A DNA stretch of 16,131 nucleotides. It comes from DASQBT01 sp049578545. Lineage in GTDB: Bacteria > Pseudomonadota > Gammaproteobacteria > Burkholderiales > Thiobacillaceae. The notes beneath the pieces are model-generated. The model did no database searches. It was given only the letters and a program-made list of their open reading frames with translations, and was not told where the DNA came from. Each line of letters starts with the position of its first letter. Position 1 is the first letter of the stretch. The position numbers were made by a program, and so were the translations under genes. The stretch covers positions 1 through 16,131 of the forward strand of contig JBAUMF010000111.1 of assembly GCA_049578545.1 (NCBI GenBank), in the 5' to 3' direction. Shown piece by piece: positions 1 to 6,753 of the stretch.

Positions 1-2
1 CG

Positions 3-248
3 GTGGAGGGCAGGCGACAGGCTCGCAAACTGCTATCCAAACTCAATGCCCAGCAGCGATTGGAAGCAAGGCGGGCACGGGCAGAACAGGAGGAGAAGAC
101 GTTGCAGAACCAGTTGCAGCGTGAGGCCGAGGCTGCGCGCAAGGCGGAGATGCTGGAACGCGCACAGGCTCATCCACTGTGGAACCTGTCTCCGGTCGAG
201 GTCACGCCTGCATCAATCGAATCCCCGGTACAGGGGACCGCGCCATGA
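3..248 (+). CDS. 3' end of a coiled-coil hypothetical protein (partial)
   Basis: About 81 codons are visible in a frame open to the left window edge. The GTG at position 3 could be a start, but the gene more likely begins outside the window. The visible part is very rich in Arg, Glu, Gln and Ala (residues about 5-55), typical of a long charged helix or coiled coil, followed by a short Pro-rich tail. I do not recognise a family. Its stop codon overlaps the ParB start in an ATGA, so it is translationally coupled to parB and belongs to the same plus-strand operon. Confidence 0.6.
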   Translation: MEGRRQARKLLSKLNAQQRLEARRARAEQEEKTLQNQLQREAEAARKAEMLERAQAHPLWNLSPVEVTPASIESPVQGTAP

Positions 249-1228
249 ACCGGCTGTTCGATGCCTCAGGGGCCCAGTTGCAGGAACTGCCGTTGAGTCG
301 GATCCAGCGTGACCCTGATCAACCCAGGAAAGCATTCGATCCGGAGGCGCTGGCGGAGCTGGCATCCAGCATCCAGGTGCTCGGTGTCCTGCAGCCCATC
401 CTGGTACGTGAGGAAGCCGGTGGCCGGTACACGATCCTGGCGGGGGAGCGGCGCTATCGGGCAACCGCACAGGCAGGCTTGTCCACCCTGCCCTGTCTGG
501 TGCTGACAAAGAACATGGACAAGCTGGTGCAACGCGTGGTGCAGTGTTCGGAGAATGCGCATCACCAGGATCTGAGGCCACTGGAATACGTGGACGCGAT
601 CACGGAGATGCTGATGGCAGGATTGGGGATCGCGGCGATTGCAGAAGCACTGGGCAAGCGGATCGACTGGGTACGCGGGCATGAGCTGGCCGCCAACCCG
701 GCCTACCGGACCCTGTTCGAGACGGGGCGGCTGCGCAGTGTGGATGTGCTGGCGCACTTCCGGGCGCTGCCGGATCAGGCGCGACGTGAATTGCTCGATT
801 CGGATGCAATGATCACCACGACCCGTTGTGCGCAGTTGCGGCAGAAGTACCGTGAGCTGGAGGAACGGGAACGGGCACTGCGTCAGCCGGGCTTGCCGCT
901 GGTGGGCCCTGCCGATGAATACGGGGCATCAACCTCGCCACAGGGGGGTGAGCGACAAGGTTTCATGCCGGCTGGAGAGGGAGTCGAATCCGGCGCTCAC
1001 GATGCCGCTACGGGGGATGGGCAGACAAGCCATGAAGGGATGCTCCCTGTTGCGCAGGCTGACGTCAGGTTCGCTCCAGGGTCCGAACTGGGTGGAACGG
1101 AGCACAGCATTGTTTCACTTGCGGTGCCCTCGCTCTGGATTCAGGAGGCGGGCGGCGTGGAGTCCATCCGGCGGATTGCGCTAGCAGCCCTGGCCCAGTG
1201 TCGGAGCCTGGGATGGCGGGCGGCATGA
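245..1228 (+). CDS. ParB/Spo0J-family DNA-binding protein
   Basis: 327 residues from the ATG at 245, preceded by an AGGGGA ribosome binding site and overlapping the upstream stop by ATGA. The ParB N-terminal domain spans about residues 14-110. It has the RxDPDQPRK opening, the AGERRYRA nucleotide-binding motif (residues 66-73) and the ENAHHQDLRPLE box (103-114). A KorB/ParB-type helix-turn-helix follows at about 122-150. Residues 215-300 look low-complexity, and the C-terminus is unlike the canonical dimerisation domain. ParB proteins bind parS-like sites and switch as CTP clamps to segregate or regulate replicons. No parA is visible in this window. Operon context with a sigma-like gene and an integrase suggests maintenance or regulation of an integrative element rather than chromosome segregation. 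Confidence 0.9.
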   Translation: MNRLFDASGAQLQELPLSRIQRDPDQPRKAFDPEALAELASSIQVLGVLQPILVREEAGGRYTILAGERRYRATAQAGLSTLPCLVLTKNMDKLVQRVVQCSENAHHQDLRPLEYVDAITEMLMAGLGIAAIAEALGKRIDWVRGHELAANPAYRTLFETGRLRSVDVLAHFRALPDQARRELLDSDAMITTTRCAQLRQKYRELEERERALRQPGLPLVGPADEYGASTSPQGGERQGFMPAGEGVESGAHDAATGDGQTSHEGMLPVAQADVRFAPGSELGGTEHSIVSLAVPSLWIQEAGGVESIRRIALAALAQCRSLGWRAA

Positions 1229-1797
1229 CCATGGCTACGATGGAATCACTTTATGCCAGCCTGGATCAGGCGGAACTGCGCAATGTGGCGAACTGCAGCT
1301 CGCTGTTGATCGAGGATGTGCGTCAGGAGGCAAGGCTTCTGTGCTGGTGCATCGCGAGTGGCCAGTGCGACTTTGATCCGGCGAAAGGAAGTCCACGGCA
1401 GTATGTCATGGGCCACCTGTGGGGCATGACGATGCGATATCCGGTGTCAATGCGGCTGGGGGGGTCAGGCCCTGCGGATGCCCGGAGCGAGGGCGCCGAG
1501 GAATTTGAAACACCCTGGGTTCGGGAAATGCTACTGGCTTCCCCCCACGCCCAGGAACCGGTTGATCCGCTGAATGCGCTGCTTGAGCGAGAGGAGACCA
1601 ATGAGCAGGTGCGCCTGGGATCATCACGGAAACAGGAGGTGCTCGCGCAGCTGCCGATGCGTGACCGGACATTTGCTGAACTCCTGCTTGCGGTTCCTAT
1701 CGACAAGGTAGCAGACCTCTATGGCCTCTCGGTGCGTGCGGTGCGGTATCGGCAGGAGGAGTTGTTCAAGCAGCTTGGTGAATTAGGTAGCATATGA
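1225..1797 (+). CDS. Sigma-factor-like protein (region 2 and HTH-like segments)
   Basis: 190 residues from the ATG at 1225, chosen because it overlaps the parB stop as ATGA. A GTG at 1198 would add nine residues. Residues about 27-70 (IEDVRQEARLLCW, then FDPAKGSPRQYVMGHL) resemble sigma-70 region 2, where a DLVQEA helix is followed by an FDPxxG turn. Residues about 145-185 (MRDRTFAELL, then VADLYGLSVRAVRYRQEEL) look like a region 4 helix-turn-helix. The middle is a variable linker. This suggests an alternative sigma factor or a regulator derived from one, controlling genes of the element. Similarity is judged by eye only, so it could be an unrelated helical DNA-binding protein. It is coupled by ATGA to the next gene. 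Confidence 0.6.
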   Translation: MTMATMESLYASLDQAELRNVANCSSLLIEDVRQEARLLCWCIASGQCDFDPAKGSPRQYVMGHLWGMTMRYPVSMRLGGSGPADARSEGAEEFETPWVREMLLASPHAQEPVDPLNALLEREETNEQVRLGSSRKQEVLAQLPMRDRTFAELLLAVPIDKVADLYGLSVRAVRYRQEELFKQLGELGSI

Positions 1798-2105
1798 CCT
1801 CCCCATTTCTCAACGATTCCGAAATCTTAGACATTTGCAGACCGCTGGCTCAACCGGCTGCCATGGTGCGTCGGCTGAAAGATATGGGTTTTCTCGTCAA
1901 GACACGACCAAATGGTTGGCCACTTATTTCACGAGTTAATTTTGCAATCGTCATGAACGGAGAGGGAAACCCCCGAAACACGCCCAGTCAAGAACCGGAA
2001 ACAAATGGACCTAACGTTCAGGCCCTGCTTGACAGATTTAAGACGAAAGGAGCAAGGTATGACGATGGGCAGAAAACGCAAATCGAACCCCCTCGGATTA
2101 CCTGA
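1794..2105 (+). CDS. DUF4224-type small protein upstream of integrase
   Basis: 103 residues, starting in an ATGA overlap with the sigma-like gene. Residues about 5-50 (LNDSEILDICRPLAQPAAMVRRLKDMG, then a Trp-Pro-Leu-Ile-Ser-Arg strand) follow the DUF4224 pattern. These proteins are small, winged-helix-like and commonly encoded just before phage or island tyrosine recombinases, where an excisionase or accessory role has been suspected. The C-terminal 47 bases overlap the integrase start region in another frame, so the two are cotranscribed and probably translationally linked. The last 40 residues look unstructured and are not recognisable. Confidence 0.7.
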   Translation: MTSPFLNDSEILDICRPLAQPAAMVRRLKDMGFLVKTRPNGWPLISRVNFAIVMNGEGNPRNTPSQEPETNGPNVQALLDRFKTKGARYDDGQKTQIEPPRIT

Positions 2106-3180
2106 CCGGGTCTACTTCAAAAATGGGGCATTCTGGTATGTCCACCGGGACAATCGATGGGAGCGTCTAGGAACTGATATTGGTGCTGCAAAGCGTACTG
2201 GTTCCCACTATAACGCCAAGGTCGTGGAATATGGAACCATGATCTATTTCCTCGATGCGTTTCTGACTGCCTCGGAAAAAAGAGTTGCGACTTCCCAACT
2301 TTCTCCACGTACCCTGGCCGATTATCAGCACAACGTCATCCCCCTCAAGGATTTCTTTGGACGCATGGTCCCGGCTGGAATTGAGCCAAAACATGTCGCC
2401 CAATATCTGGACGTCAATGCTGAACTGGGACGCCCTGTTCGTGCAAATCGGGAAAAGGCCTGTCTTTCTGCCTGCTTCTCCTGGTTAATTCGAACCGGCC
2501 AGGCGAGCGTCACCAGCAATCCCTGCATTGGCGTGCGCCGTAATCCGGAATCCAAGCGCGATCGCTACTTGGAGCATTGGGAACTGGAAGAGGTACTCAA
2601 ATCGGCCCCGAAAGCGGTACGCGGATTAGCGATGCTGGTCTATCGTACCCTGCAAAGACCAGAAGACATCATCACCTGGACCCGGGCCAACCTTGCTGAA
2701 AAACGCGAACCGGACGGCAGCATGCATCGTGTGATTCGCAACCGACAAGGCAAAACGGGTGCCACCGTGGATATTGAAATTACCCCTGATATCCAGGCCA
2801 TCCTCACCGACTTGAAAATCGATGGTGGAGCAATTGCTGGGCCGGGTATGACCCTGATCCACCGTTTGGATGGACTCCCGTATACATATGACGGTCTTTC
2901 TGCGATGCTCAAACGCTGTATCGCCAAAGCCAATGGCCTCGCCACTGGTCGTGAAGCATCACTCAAGAACCAGTCGGTTGACCGTGGCCAGTTAAGGATT
3001 GGTTCTTTTGGCTATTACGACCTTAAAGGCAAGGGGGCGACTGACATGTGGTTAAGCGGAACCTCTCTGGAGCTCATCCAGGTGCTTTGCGGCCACGAGT
3101 CCGTCACGACCACCGAGAAATATGTCAAGGCACGCTGGAGACAAACGGTTGCACCCAACAAGGTGGTTCTGGCTGTATAA
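2059..3180 (+). CDS. int: Tyrosine recombinase (integrase) of the left unit
   Basis: 373 residues from the ATG at 2059, chosen for the AAAGGAG site seven bases upstream. The reading frame is also open back to 2005. A SAM-like core-binding domain covers about residues 60-150 and the catalytic domain about 165-365. Likely active-site residues are R200 (QRPED), K232 (RQGKT), H346 (GHES) and Tyr355 (TEKY). The usual HxxR box reads Y320-D-L-K323, so both signature residues are replaced. From memory, the DLKGKGATDMW variant recurs among DUF4224-associated integrases, so this need not mean inactivity. It should catalyse site-specific integration and excision of the left element. It converges on the minus-strand block that ends at 3362. 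Its own attachment site is not identified. Confidence 0.92.
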   Translation: MTMGRKRKSNPLGLPDRVYFKNGAFWYVHRDNRWERLGTDIGAAKRTGSHYNAKVVEYGTMIYFLDAFLTASEKRVATSQLSPRTLADYQHNVIPLKDFFGRMVPAGIEPKHVAQYLDVNAELGRPVRANREKACLSACFSWLIRTGQASVTSNPCIGVRRNPESKRDRYLEHWELEEVLKSAPKAVRGLAMLVYRTLQRPEDIITWTRANLAEKREPDGSMHRVIRNRQGKTGATVDIEITPDIQAILTDLKIDGGAIAGPGMTLIHRLDGLPYTYDGLSAMLKRCIAKANGLATGREASLKNQSVDRGQLRIGSFGYYDLKGKGATDMWLSGTSLELIQVLCGHESVTTTEKYVKARWRQTVAPNKVVLAV

Positions 3181-3361
3181 ATCGCGACCTTGAATCTCAA
3201 GCAAAAACTGGTTGTATCAAATTAAACGCGCCAGAAAATTTCTCGCATTGAGTCCATCGCATGAATTTTCACATCACCATCCACCAGCACAGAGCTAGCG
3301 AAAACGTCCGTCGCCGTGAACGCGATCGCGGAGTTTTCATAGCGGGCCGGTGACTCCCGTT
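3181..3361. other. Convergent intergenic region after the left integrase
   Basis: This 181-base stretch lies between the integrase stop and the corrected end of the 60-residue minus-strand gene. It contains only a short palindrome (CGCGATCGCG near 3320) and a weak CGGG/CCCG stem at the distal end. I see no convincing T-tract terminator, tRNA or attachment repeat. Confidence 0.4.
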
Positions 3362-3545
3362 TCAACGCTTGATATAGGCATTCAGCCCGATAATGACTGG
3401 CTTGCCGTCGACCATGGCCGTCGTAACGGCATTCCCACGCGTACTGGCGACGACTAGGGTTTTGCCTGAGGACGATGGCGTCGGGCTTTTCCAGGTCAAT
3501 TTCAATGTGAAGTTTGTTGTCTTTGATTTCAACTGTCATTGCCAT
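3362..3545 (-). pseudogene. Short conserved hypothetical protein, split by a one-base frameshift
   Basis: From the ATG at 3545 (AAGGGGA ribosome binding site six bases upstream) the protein begins MAMTVEIKDNKLHIEIDLEKP. The frame then runs on to 3222 as unrelated-looking sequence. Dropping one base from the GGG at 3483-3485 (CCC on the coding strand) restores TPSSSGKTLVVASTRGNAV, then MVDGKPVIIGLNAYIKR and a TGA at 3362-3364. This gives a 60-residue product. The restored half matches, from memory, a family of about 60-residue proteins common on integrative elements and plasmids, function unknown. The gene is therefore frameshifted as printed. A sequencing error or a programmed +1 shift at the proline codon are alternatives. 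An ATG at 3539 is a second possible start. Confidence 0.8.
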
Positions 3546-3702
3546 GGGGATTCCCCTTTCGATTTGATTATGGACGTCAGGCTCAAGGCCCTGCGCGCAT
3601 TTTGCATTTGCCTTGTCAAGGCTCGCGCGTTGGCCCAGTAGTCGGAATACGTAACAAAAATTGATCCTGGCCCGAGGGTTTGTTCTATTGGCATGCAGCC
3701 AG

Positions 3703-3930
3703 TCAACTCATCTCGATCACTCGCGCCACATCGCCATGGCACTCCGAACACAAACCGACGAGCAACAACTCGCCTGCTTTGACTGCCCCGGAGAAATGGG
3801 TGATCGTGACCGCATGGCCGCATCTCCCGCACCAGACATTAGAGAGCAGTAGCTTCTTGCTGTGACTGGGGATGGTTGCCCACAGTTTAGCGGCGGGGCC
3901 GGTAAATTCAGGAATGGATTCGATGGCCAT
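3703..3930 (-). CDS. Small zinc-ribbon-like conserved hypothetical protein
   Basis: 75 residues. C34-x2-C37 and C61-x2-C64 form two zinc knuckles separated by about 23 residues (VWCGRCGH, then LCSECHGDVARVIE), the layout of a single zinc ribbon. The N-terminal 30 residues are helical and contain a LWATIP segment. There is no signal peptide or membrane segment. It lies 51 bases downstream of the J-domain gene on the same strand and is probably cotranscribed with it. The ribosome binding site is weak. Function is unknown; a nucleic-acid or protein-binding role is an inference from the fold alone. Confidence 0.7.
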   Translation of the reverse strand: MAIESIPEFTGPAAKLWATIPSHSKKLLLSNVWCGRCGHAVTITHFSGAVKAGELLLVGLCSECHGDVARVIEMS

Positions 3931-3981
3931 CAGTATTTCAAGAGCGAAAAAGTTGCAATAAGCTCACCAGTCCACCGTAGC

Positions 3982-5106
3982 TCAAAAGGGGGTGTCAAAA
4001 TAATCCATTTTCTGCCGCCGCCGTGCTTCTTTGAGCCAGGCTTTGAGCTTTTTGATGTCTTGGAATATGAACAGTTCGCTTTTTAAGTCGCGGATCGCGT
4101 GTTGGATGCCGACGATGTCGGCCGCGAGATTGCGCATGATGGTGCTGGGTGAAATTCGAGCAAAGGGGGAGATACCAAATTGCGCTTTGAACATATCCAC
4201 GGTGTTATAAATTTCGTTCTCCAACTCGTTGAGCTGTTCTTTCAATATTTTGTTGTAGTGCTTCAGTCGGCCTGCGCTAATGTTGTTGATCGTGGCTTGG
4301 TCGATGTGCTCTAGCTCCAGTTGCAGTTCCAACAATAGCAATAGATTCTTCTGGTCATAGGCTTGGTTAATGCGCTGCATCAACTCCGTTTTCCGATCAC
4401 GCTCTTGTTGGTCGGGTTCGCGGTCTGGATGCAGGGCGCTGGCCAGTTTGCGGTACAACTCACGGATGGACTGGCTGGTTTGTTGCTCTTCGGCCAGTTG
4501 CTGGGCCTCTTTGGTTATTTGTTTGGCGGTCTTTTTCCGTTTTGCCTGGCGTTCATCATGCGCCTGTCGGTCGGCTTCGTATTGTGTCTGCTGTTCATGC
4601 ATGTGCGCTTGAGCCCGGTTAAACAATTCCTCGGGTGAACACATGTCAAAATCGTCCCCTAGGTCAACGCCTATCACCTCCTCCAGGATCGATTTCATGC
4701 CTTTGACGGCGGCAGCTTCCTCAGCGTCGAAGTCAGAGCCACTGTGTTTGTTGTAAATGTTTTTCAAATCTGCATCGTCACGCTCTGCTGCAAGCTCCCC
4801 GGCCAACTCGCTAATCAGGTCATCGATCATGCGGCGCTCCGTCGAAGTAAGCCCTTTTTGATCGCTGGCACGGTCAAGGCTATGCACTAACTCTATTTGG
4901 ATATCTTGTGAGGTTTCGACCAGCGGAACAAATTCGCTGGCGTATTTTTTCTGGTAAGACGGAATAATCTCCTGCCAATCGGCGAGGCTGGCGCGCCTTT
5001 CACCAATTTTTTTGATCAGGGTGTTGAACGCCTTTTGTTCTTTGGACAGATGGGGATGGTCTCTGTCAGTGACGATACTGATGGCTTTTGTCTGAATTTT
5101 AAGCAT
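3982..5106 (-). CDS. J-domain (DnaJ-like) protein
   Basis: 374 residues from the ATG at 5106. A longer frame from a TTG at 5181 exists, but that codon overlaps a good -10 box, so the ATG inside the transcript is preferred. The J-domain lies around residues 210-260 (SIRELYRKLASALHPDREP, then MQRINQAYDQKN) with the HPD triad at 226-228. This triad stimulates ATP hydrolysis by an Hsp70 partner. It is flanked by long helical, Lys/Gln/Glu-rich regions (about 160-210 and 260-320). The Gly/Phe-rich and zinc-finger domains of true DnaJ are absent, so this is a type III J-protein. Such proteins recur on integrative elements. A Hsp70 recruiting role is known for the domain; the client is unknown. Confidence 0.85.
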   Translation of the reverse strand: MLKIQTKAISIVTDRDHPHLSKEQKAFNTLIKKIGERRASLADWQEIIPSYQKKYASEFVPLVETSQDIQIELVHSLDRASDQKGLTSTERRMIDDLISELAGELAAERDDADLKNIYNKHSGSDFDAEEAAAVKGMKSILEEVIGVDLGDDFDMCSPEELFNRAQAHMHEQQTQYEADRQAHDERQAKRKKTAKQITKEAQQLAEEQQTSQSIRELYRKLASALHPDREPDQQERDRKTELMQRINQAYDQKNLLLLLELQLELEHIDQATINNISAGRLKHYNKILKEQLNELENEIYNTVDMFKAQFGISPFARISPSTIMRNLAADIVGIQHAIRDLKSELFIFQDIKKLKAWLKEARRRQKMDYFDTPF

Positions 5107-5180
5107 GATGGGGAGTGTCTTGTATGAATCGGCCGCTCGTTTGAATTCCCAAGATCTCAAATCATTCTTGTCCGATAGCA

Positions 5181-5209
5181 ATTATAGAGTGGGGGCATCT
5201 TGAGGTAAA
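5181..5209 (-). promoter_or_regulatory. Sigma-70-type promoter of the J-domain gene
   Basis: On the minus strand a TTTACC -35 box (5204-5209) is followed by exactly 17 bases and a perfect TATAAT -10 box (5181-5186). Transcription would start near 5174, leaving a 5' leader of about 68 bases before the ATG at 5106. This placement argues against the TTG at 5181 as start codon. Confidence 0.65.
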
Positions 5210-5213
5210 CGAA

Positions 5214-5241
5214 TTGGAGCCGCTCATTGAAACGGCTCCAA
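5214..5241. repeat. Perfect inverted repeat beside the J-domain promoter
   Basis: TTGGAGCCG (5214-5222) and CGGCTCCAA (5233-5241) form a perfect 9-bp dyad with a 10-base spacer. It sits four bases upstream of the -35 box at 5204-5209. There is no T-tract on either side, so an operator for a regulator of the J-domain gene is more likely than a terminator. Confidence 0.6.
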
Positions 5242-5550
5242 CTCGACGAAGATCATAGCCGTGATCCAATGCAGCGGCTCGTGCTCACAGCGAAGCAATT
5301 GAGTGAACGAGTCAGCATTGTACAAAGGGGTTTGCGTCTGAGCGAGGGGAGTGAATCCAACGGGGTGTGAGCCTAGGCAGGTGGCTAGGGTCGATCATGA
5401 TACGAGGCATGGTGATCGATCTGAACCACGAACATCGTTTGATCATTACGCATGGCAGCAACATTGCCGCGGCCTATTCCAGACACCCATCGTGGCCTGA
5501 CTACGAATTCGCCCTCTGCATGTTGCCCACGCGCGTCGGAACGATGCACC
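5242..5550. other. Gene-poor region with a possible transposase 5' remnant
   Basis: No intact gene is supported here. On the plus strand, ATG 5398 begins MIRGMVIDLN, which resembles from memory the N-terminus of a DDE/integrase-core transposase group. The resemblance stops after about ten residues and the frame then runs antisense through the toxin gene. Six-base dyads (CGATCA and TGATCG) lie on either side of that ATG. The region could be an insertion sequence remnant, held with low confidence. Confidence 0.25.
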
Positions 5551-5844
5551 TCAGGTCATGCGGGCCTGCCAATAGCCGGGTTGGCGATGGAGATTCATCA
5601 CGGCGACGACGAACATCCGATCATGTTCCTGGGCATACAGCACTCCAAAGGGAAAGCGATGAACCAGCACTCGGCGAATGTCGCCTTCCATCACCTGCCA
5701 GGCAAGCGGAAATGCCAGCGCGCGCTGAATCGCGGCATGCACCTCGGTCGCGAAATCTAGGCCCAGCCCCGGCTCGTGGGTTTCATACCATTCAATCGCC
5801 TGGTTCAGTTCCGCTTCTGCCTCCGGGTGGAAGGCATAGCTCAT
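5551..5844 (-). CDS. ParE/RelE-family toxin
   Basis: 97 residues, the usual size of this family. The order is typical: the N-terminal helix FHPEAEAELNQAIEWYE (residues 5-21), then GLGLDFATEVHAAIQRALAFP, then the strands RRVLVHRFPFGVLY, and a C-terminal segment ending VMNLHRQPGYWQAR. ParE members poison gyrase and RelE members cleave mRNA on the ribosome; the sequence alone does not decide between them. The start overlaps the antitoxin stop by ATGA, so the pair is translationally coupled with the antitoxin first. Role: addiction module stabilising the surrounding mobile DNA, or defence. Confidence 0.9.
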   Translation of the reverse strand: MSYAFHPEAEAELNQAIEWYETHEPGLGLDFATEVHAAIQRALAFPLAWQVMEGDIRRVLVHRFPFGVLYAQEHDRMFVVAVMNLHRQPGYWQARMT

Positions 5845-6065
5845 TTCGCATAGCGCTGACGGATGCTCTCAAACACTGCCTCGCCTGGCACGGCCTCAAC
5901 CCGGCCTGCGCGGAGTTCATCGAGACGCCGCCTCGCCACCTCCACCCATGCAGAATCGATGGCGCTGTCGGGCGCATTCAAGCTGCGCAACAGGGTATCG
6001 ACCAGCCTTGCCCGTTCTTCTACGGGCAGGGATATCACCTCGTCAATCAATTCACCCGTCTTCAT
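5841..6065 (-). CDS. Addiction-module antitoxin (TIGR02574-like)
   Basis: 74 residues from the ATG at 6065, with GGAGA five bases upstream. The helical N-terminus ELIDEVISLPVEERARLVDTLL (residues 5-26), a DSAWVEVARRRLDEL middle and a short basic tail fit the small antitoxin family paired with ParE/RelE toxins. It is encoded first and overlaps the toxin by four bases. In such modules the antitoxin neutralises the toxin and, usually with it, represses the operon. A visible weak promoter lies 31-58 bases upstream. Confidence 0.85.
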   Translation of the reverse strand: MKTGELIDEVISLPVEERARLVDTLLRSLNAPDSAIDSAWVEVARRRLDELRAGRVEAVPGEAVFESIRQRYAK

Positions 6066-6095
6066 CGAGGTTCTCCTTCACACATGCCAACCCAA

Positions 6096-6123
6096 AGTTT
6101 ACGCTAACGCCTGTGCAGGGCAA
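6096..6123 (-). promoter_or_regulatory. Probable toxin-antitoxin promoter
   Basis: On the minus strand TTGCCC (6118-6123), a 16-base spacer and TAAACT (6096-6101) form a four-of-six and four-of-six match to sigma-70 boxes. The leader to the antitoxin ATG would be about 24-30 bases. No strong operator dyad overlaps it. Confidence 0.35.
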
Positions 6124-6320
6124 ATTGATAAATTTTGGCGCGACTCGCCCTTATCGTACCGTCTTGCGCAGATTGGGGACGTGATAACGTTCGACTCACT
6201 CGTGATCTGTTCATACTGGCGATCCACCGGCTCTTCAGCATGGGGAAAGCAGATCAAATTGGAGTTGAGTACCGCCTAACCCCCTTGTCCTTCCGCTGAG
6301 TCGCTGACGTGGTATGGTAG

Positions 6321-6440
6321 AACCCAATAAGGTCAAGATGGCTGTCTAATAAAAAGACGCGAAAACACGTAAGAATGCGGCCTAAATGACCCTAATCTTG
6401 ACCGAAATATTAGACACCGCTCACCCCATAAACCCAATAA
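6321..6440. repeat. Cluster of three repeat pairs left of the tRNA-Asn core
   Basis: Within 120 bases: AACCCAATAA occurs directly at 6321-6330 and 6431-6440. GGTCAAGAT (6331-6339) is inverted as ATCTTGACC (6395-6403). TGTCTAATA (6343-6351) is inverted as TATTAGACA (6408-6416). The two inverted pairs interleave in the order A-B-A'-B'. The cluster ends 32 bases before the left attachment core. It could be recombinase or excisionase arm sites of the left unit, or an RNA pseudoknot. The rest of 6124-6320 shows nothing else recognisable. Confidence 0.6.
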
Positions 6441-6472
6441 CCACGCGGCTTTGCGGCCAGATCGAATGCCGA

Positions 6473-6522
6473 ACTGTTAATCCGCAGGTCGCTGGTTCGA
6501 GCCCAGCTCGGGGAGCCAGCAA
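6473..6522 (+). repeat. Left attachment core: 3' half of tRNA-Asn(GTT)
   Basis: The 50 bases reproduce a tRNA-Asn from the anticodon loop (GTT at 6476-6478) through the T-arm (GCTGGTTCGAGCCCAGC) and acceptor strand to the CCA at 6516-6518, plus four bases. The DNA to the left does not form the D-arm or 5' acceptor strand, so this is not a functional tRNA. The same 50 bases recur at 15692-15741 with one mismatch, marking the ends of the right-hand element. Confidence 0.9.
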
Positions 6523-6753
6523 ATCAATAAGTTACGGCAGTTTCGCGAAGATCATCTCAACTAAGTCGCAATTCCGTGCCCCCACAGTGCCCGTTAGGCG
6601 CAGCCAACAAAAAACCCGCCGTAATCTGGTTATTATTCCCAAACTTCTCCCGAGGTTCACCATGAAATTACTCGGCCCACGCTTCCTTGCTGCCTCCATA
6701 AGATGGTCTCCGGTCGCTATCCCAGTAAGGCGTAACCAAGCGGAGTCCTTGCA
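6523..6753. other. Left subterminal region of the satellite
   Basis: This 231-base gap before the first cargo gene contains the left integrase arm-type sites (6576-6601) and a GGAG ribosome binding site for the gene at 6754. I see no other gene and no clear promoter or terminator. Confidence 0.5.
6576..6601. repeat. Left arm-type repeat: GTGCCC pair
   Basis: GTGCCC occurs at 6576-6581 and again at 6587-6592, spaced 11 bases. The second continues as GTGCCCGTTAGGCGC (6587-6601). The same 15-mer occurs at 15555-15569, also preceded by a GTGCCC 11 bases earlier. Conserved paired motifs inside both ends of an integrated element are expected for integrase or excisionase arm sites. Confidence 0.65.

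Noticed and set aside
3319..3328. CGCGATCGCG palindrome resembling the cyanobacterial HIP1 octamer
   Set aside because: A single occurrence; nothing else in the window is cyanobacterial.
3536..3832. Minus-strand 98-codon frame between the zinc-ribbon gene and the 60-residue gene
   Set aside because: Most of it overlaps the zinc-ribbon gene in another frame. A 52-codon tail starting near 3691 and ending in an ATGA with the 3539 ATG is possible, but it lacks any recognisable feature or ribosome binding site.
5367..6107. A 246-codon plus-strand open frame
   Set aside because: It runs antisense through the toxin and antitoxin genes, whose families and coupling are clear; the translation is rich in His, Arg, Ser and Pro and resembles no protein.
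6473..6522. Functional tRNA-Asn gene
   Set aside because: The sequence to the left cannot form the D-arm, the 5' side of the anticodon stem or the acceptor stem; only the 3' half is present.
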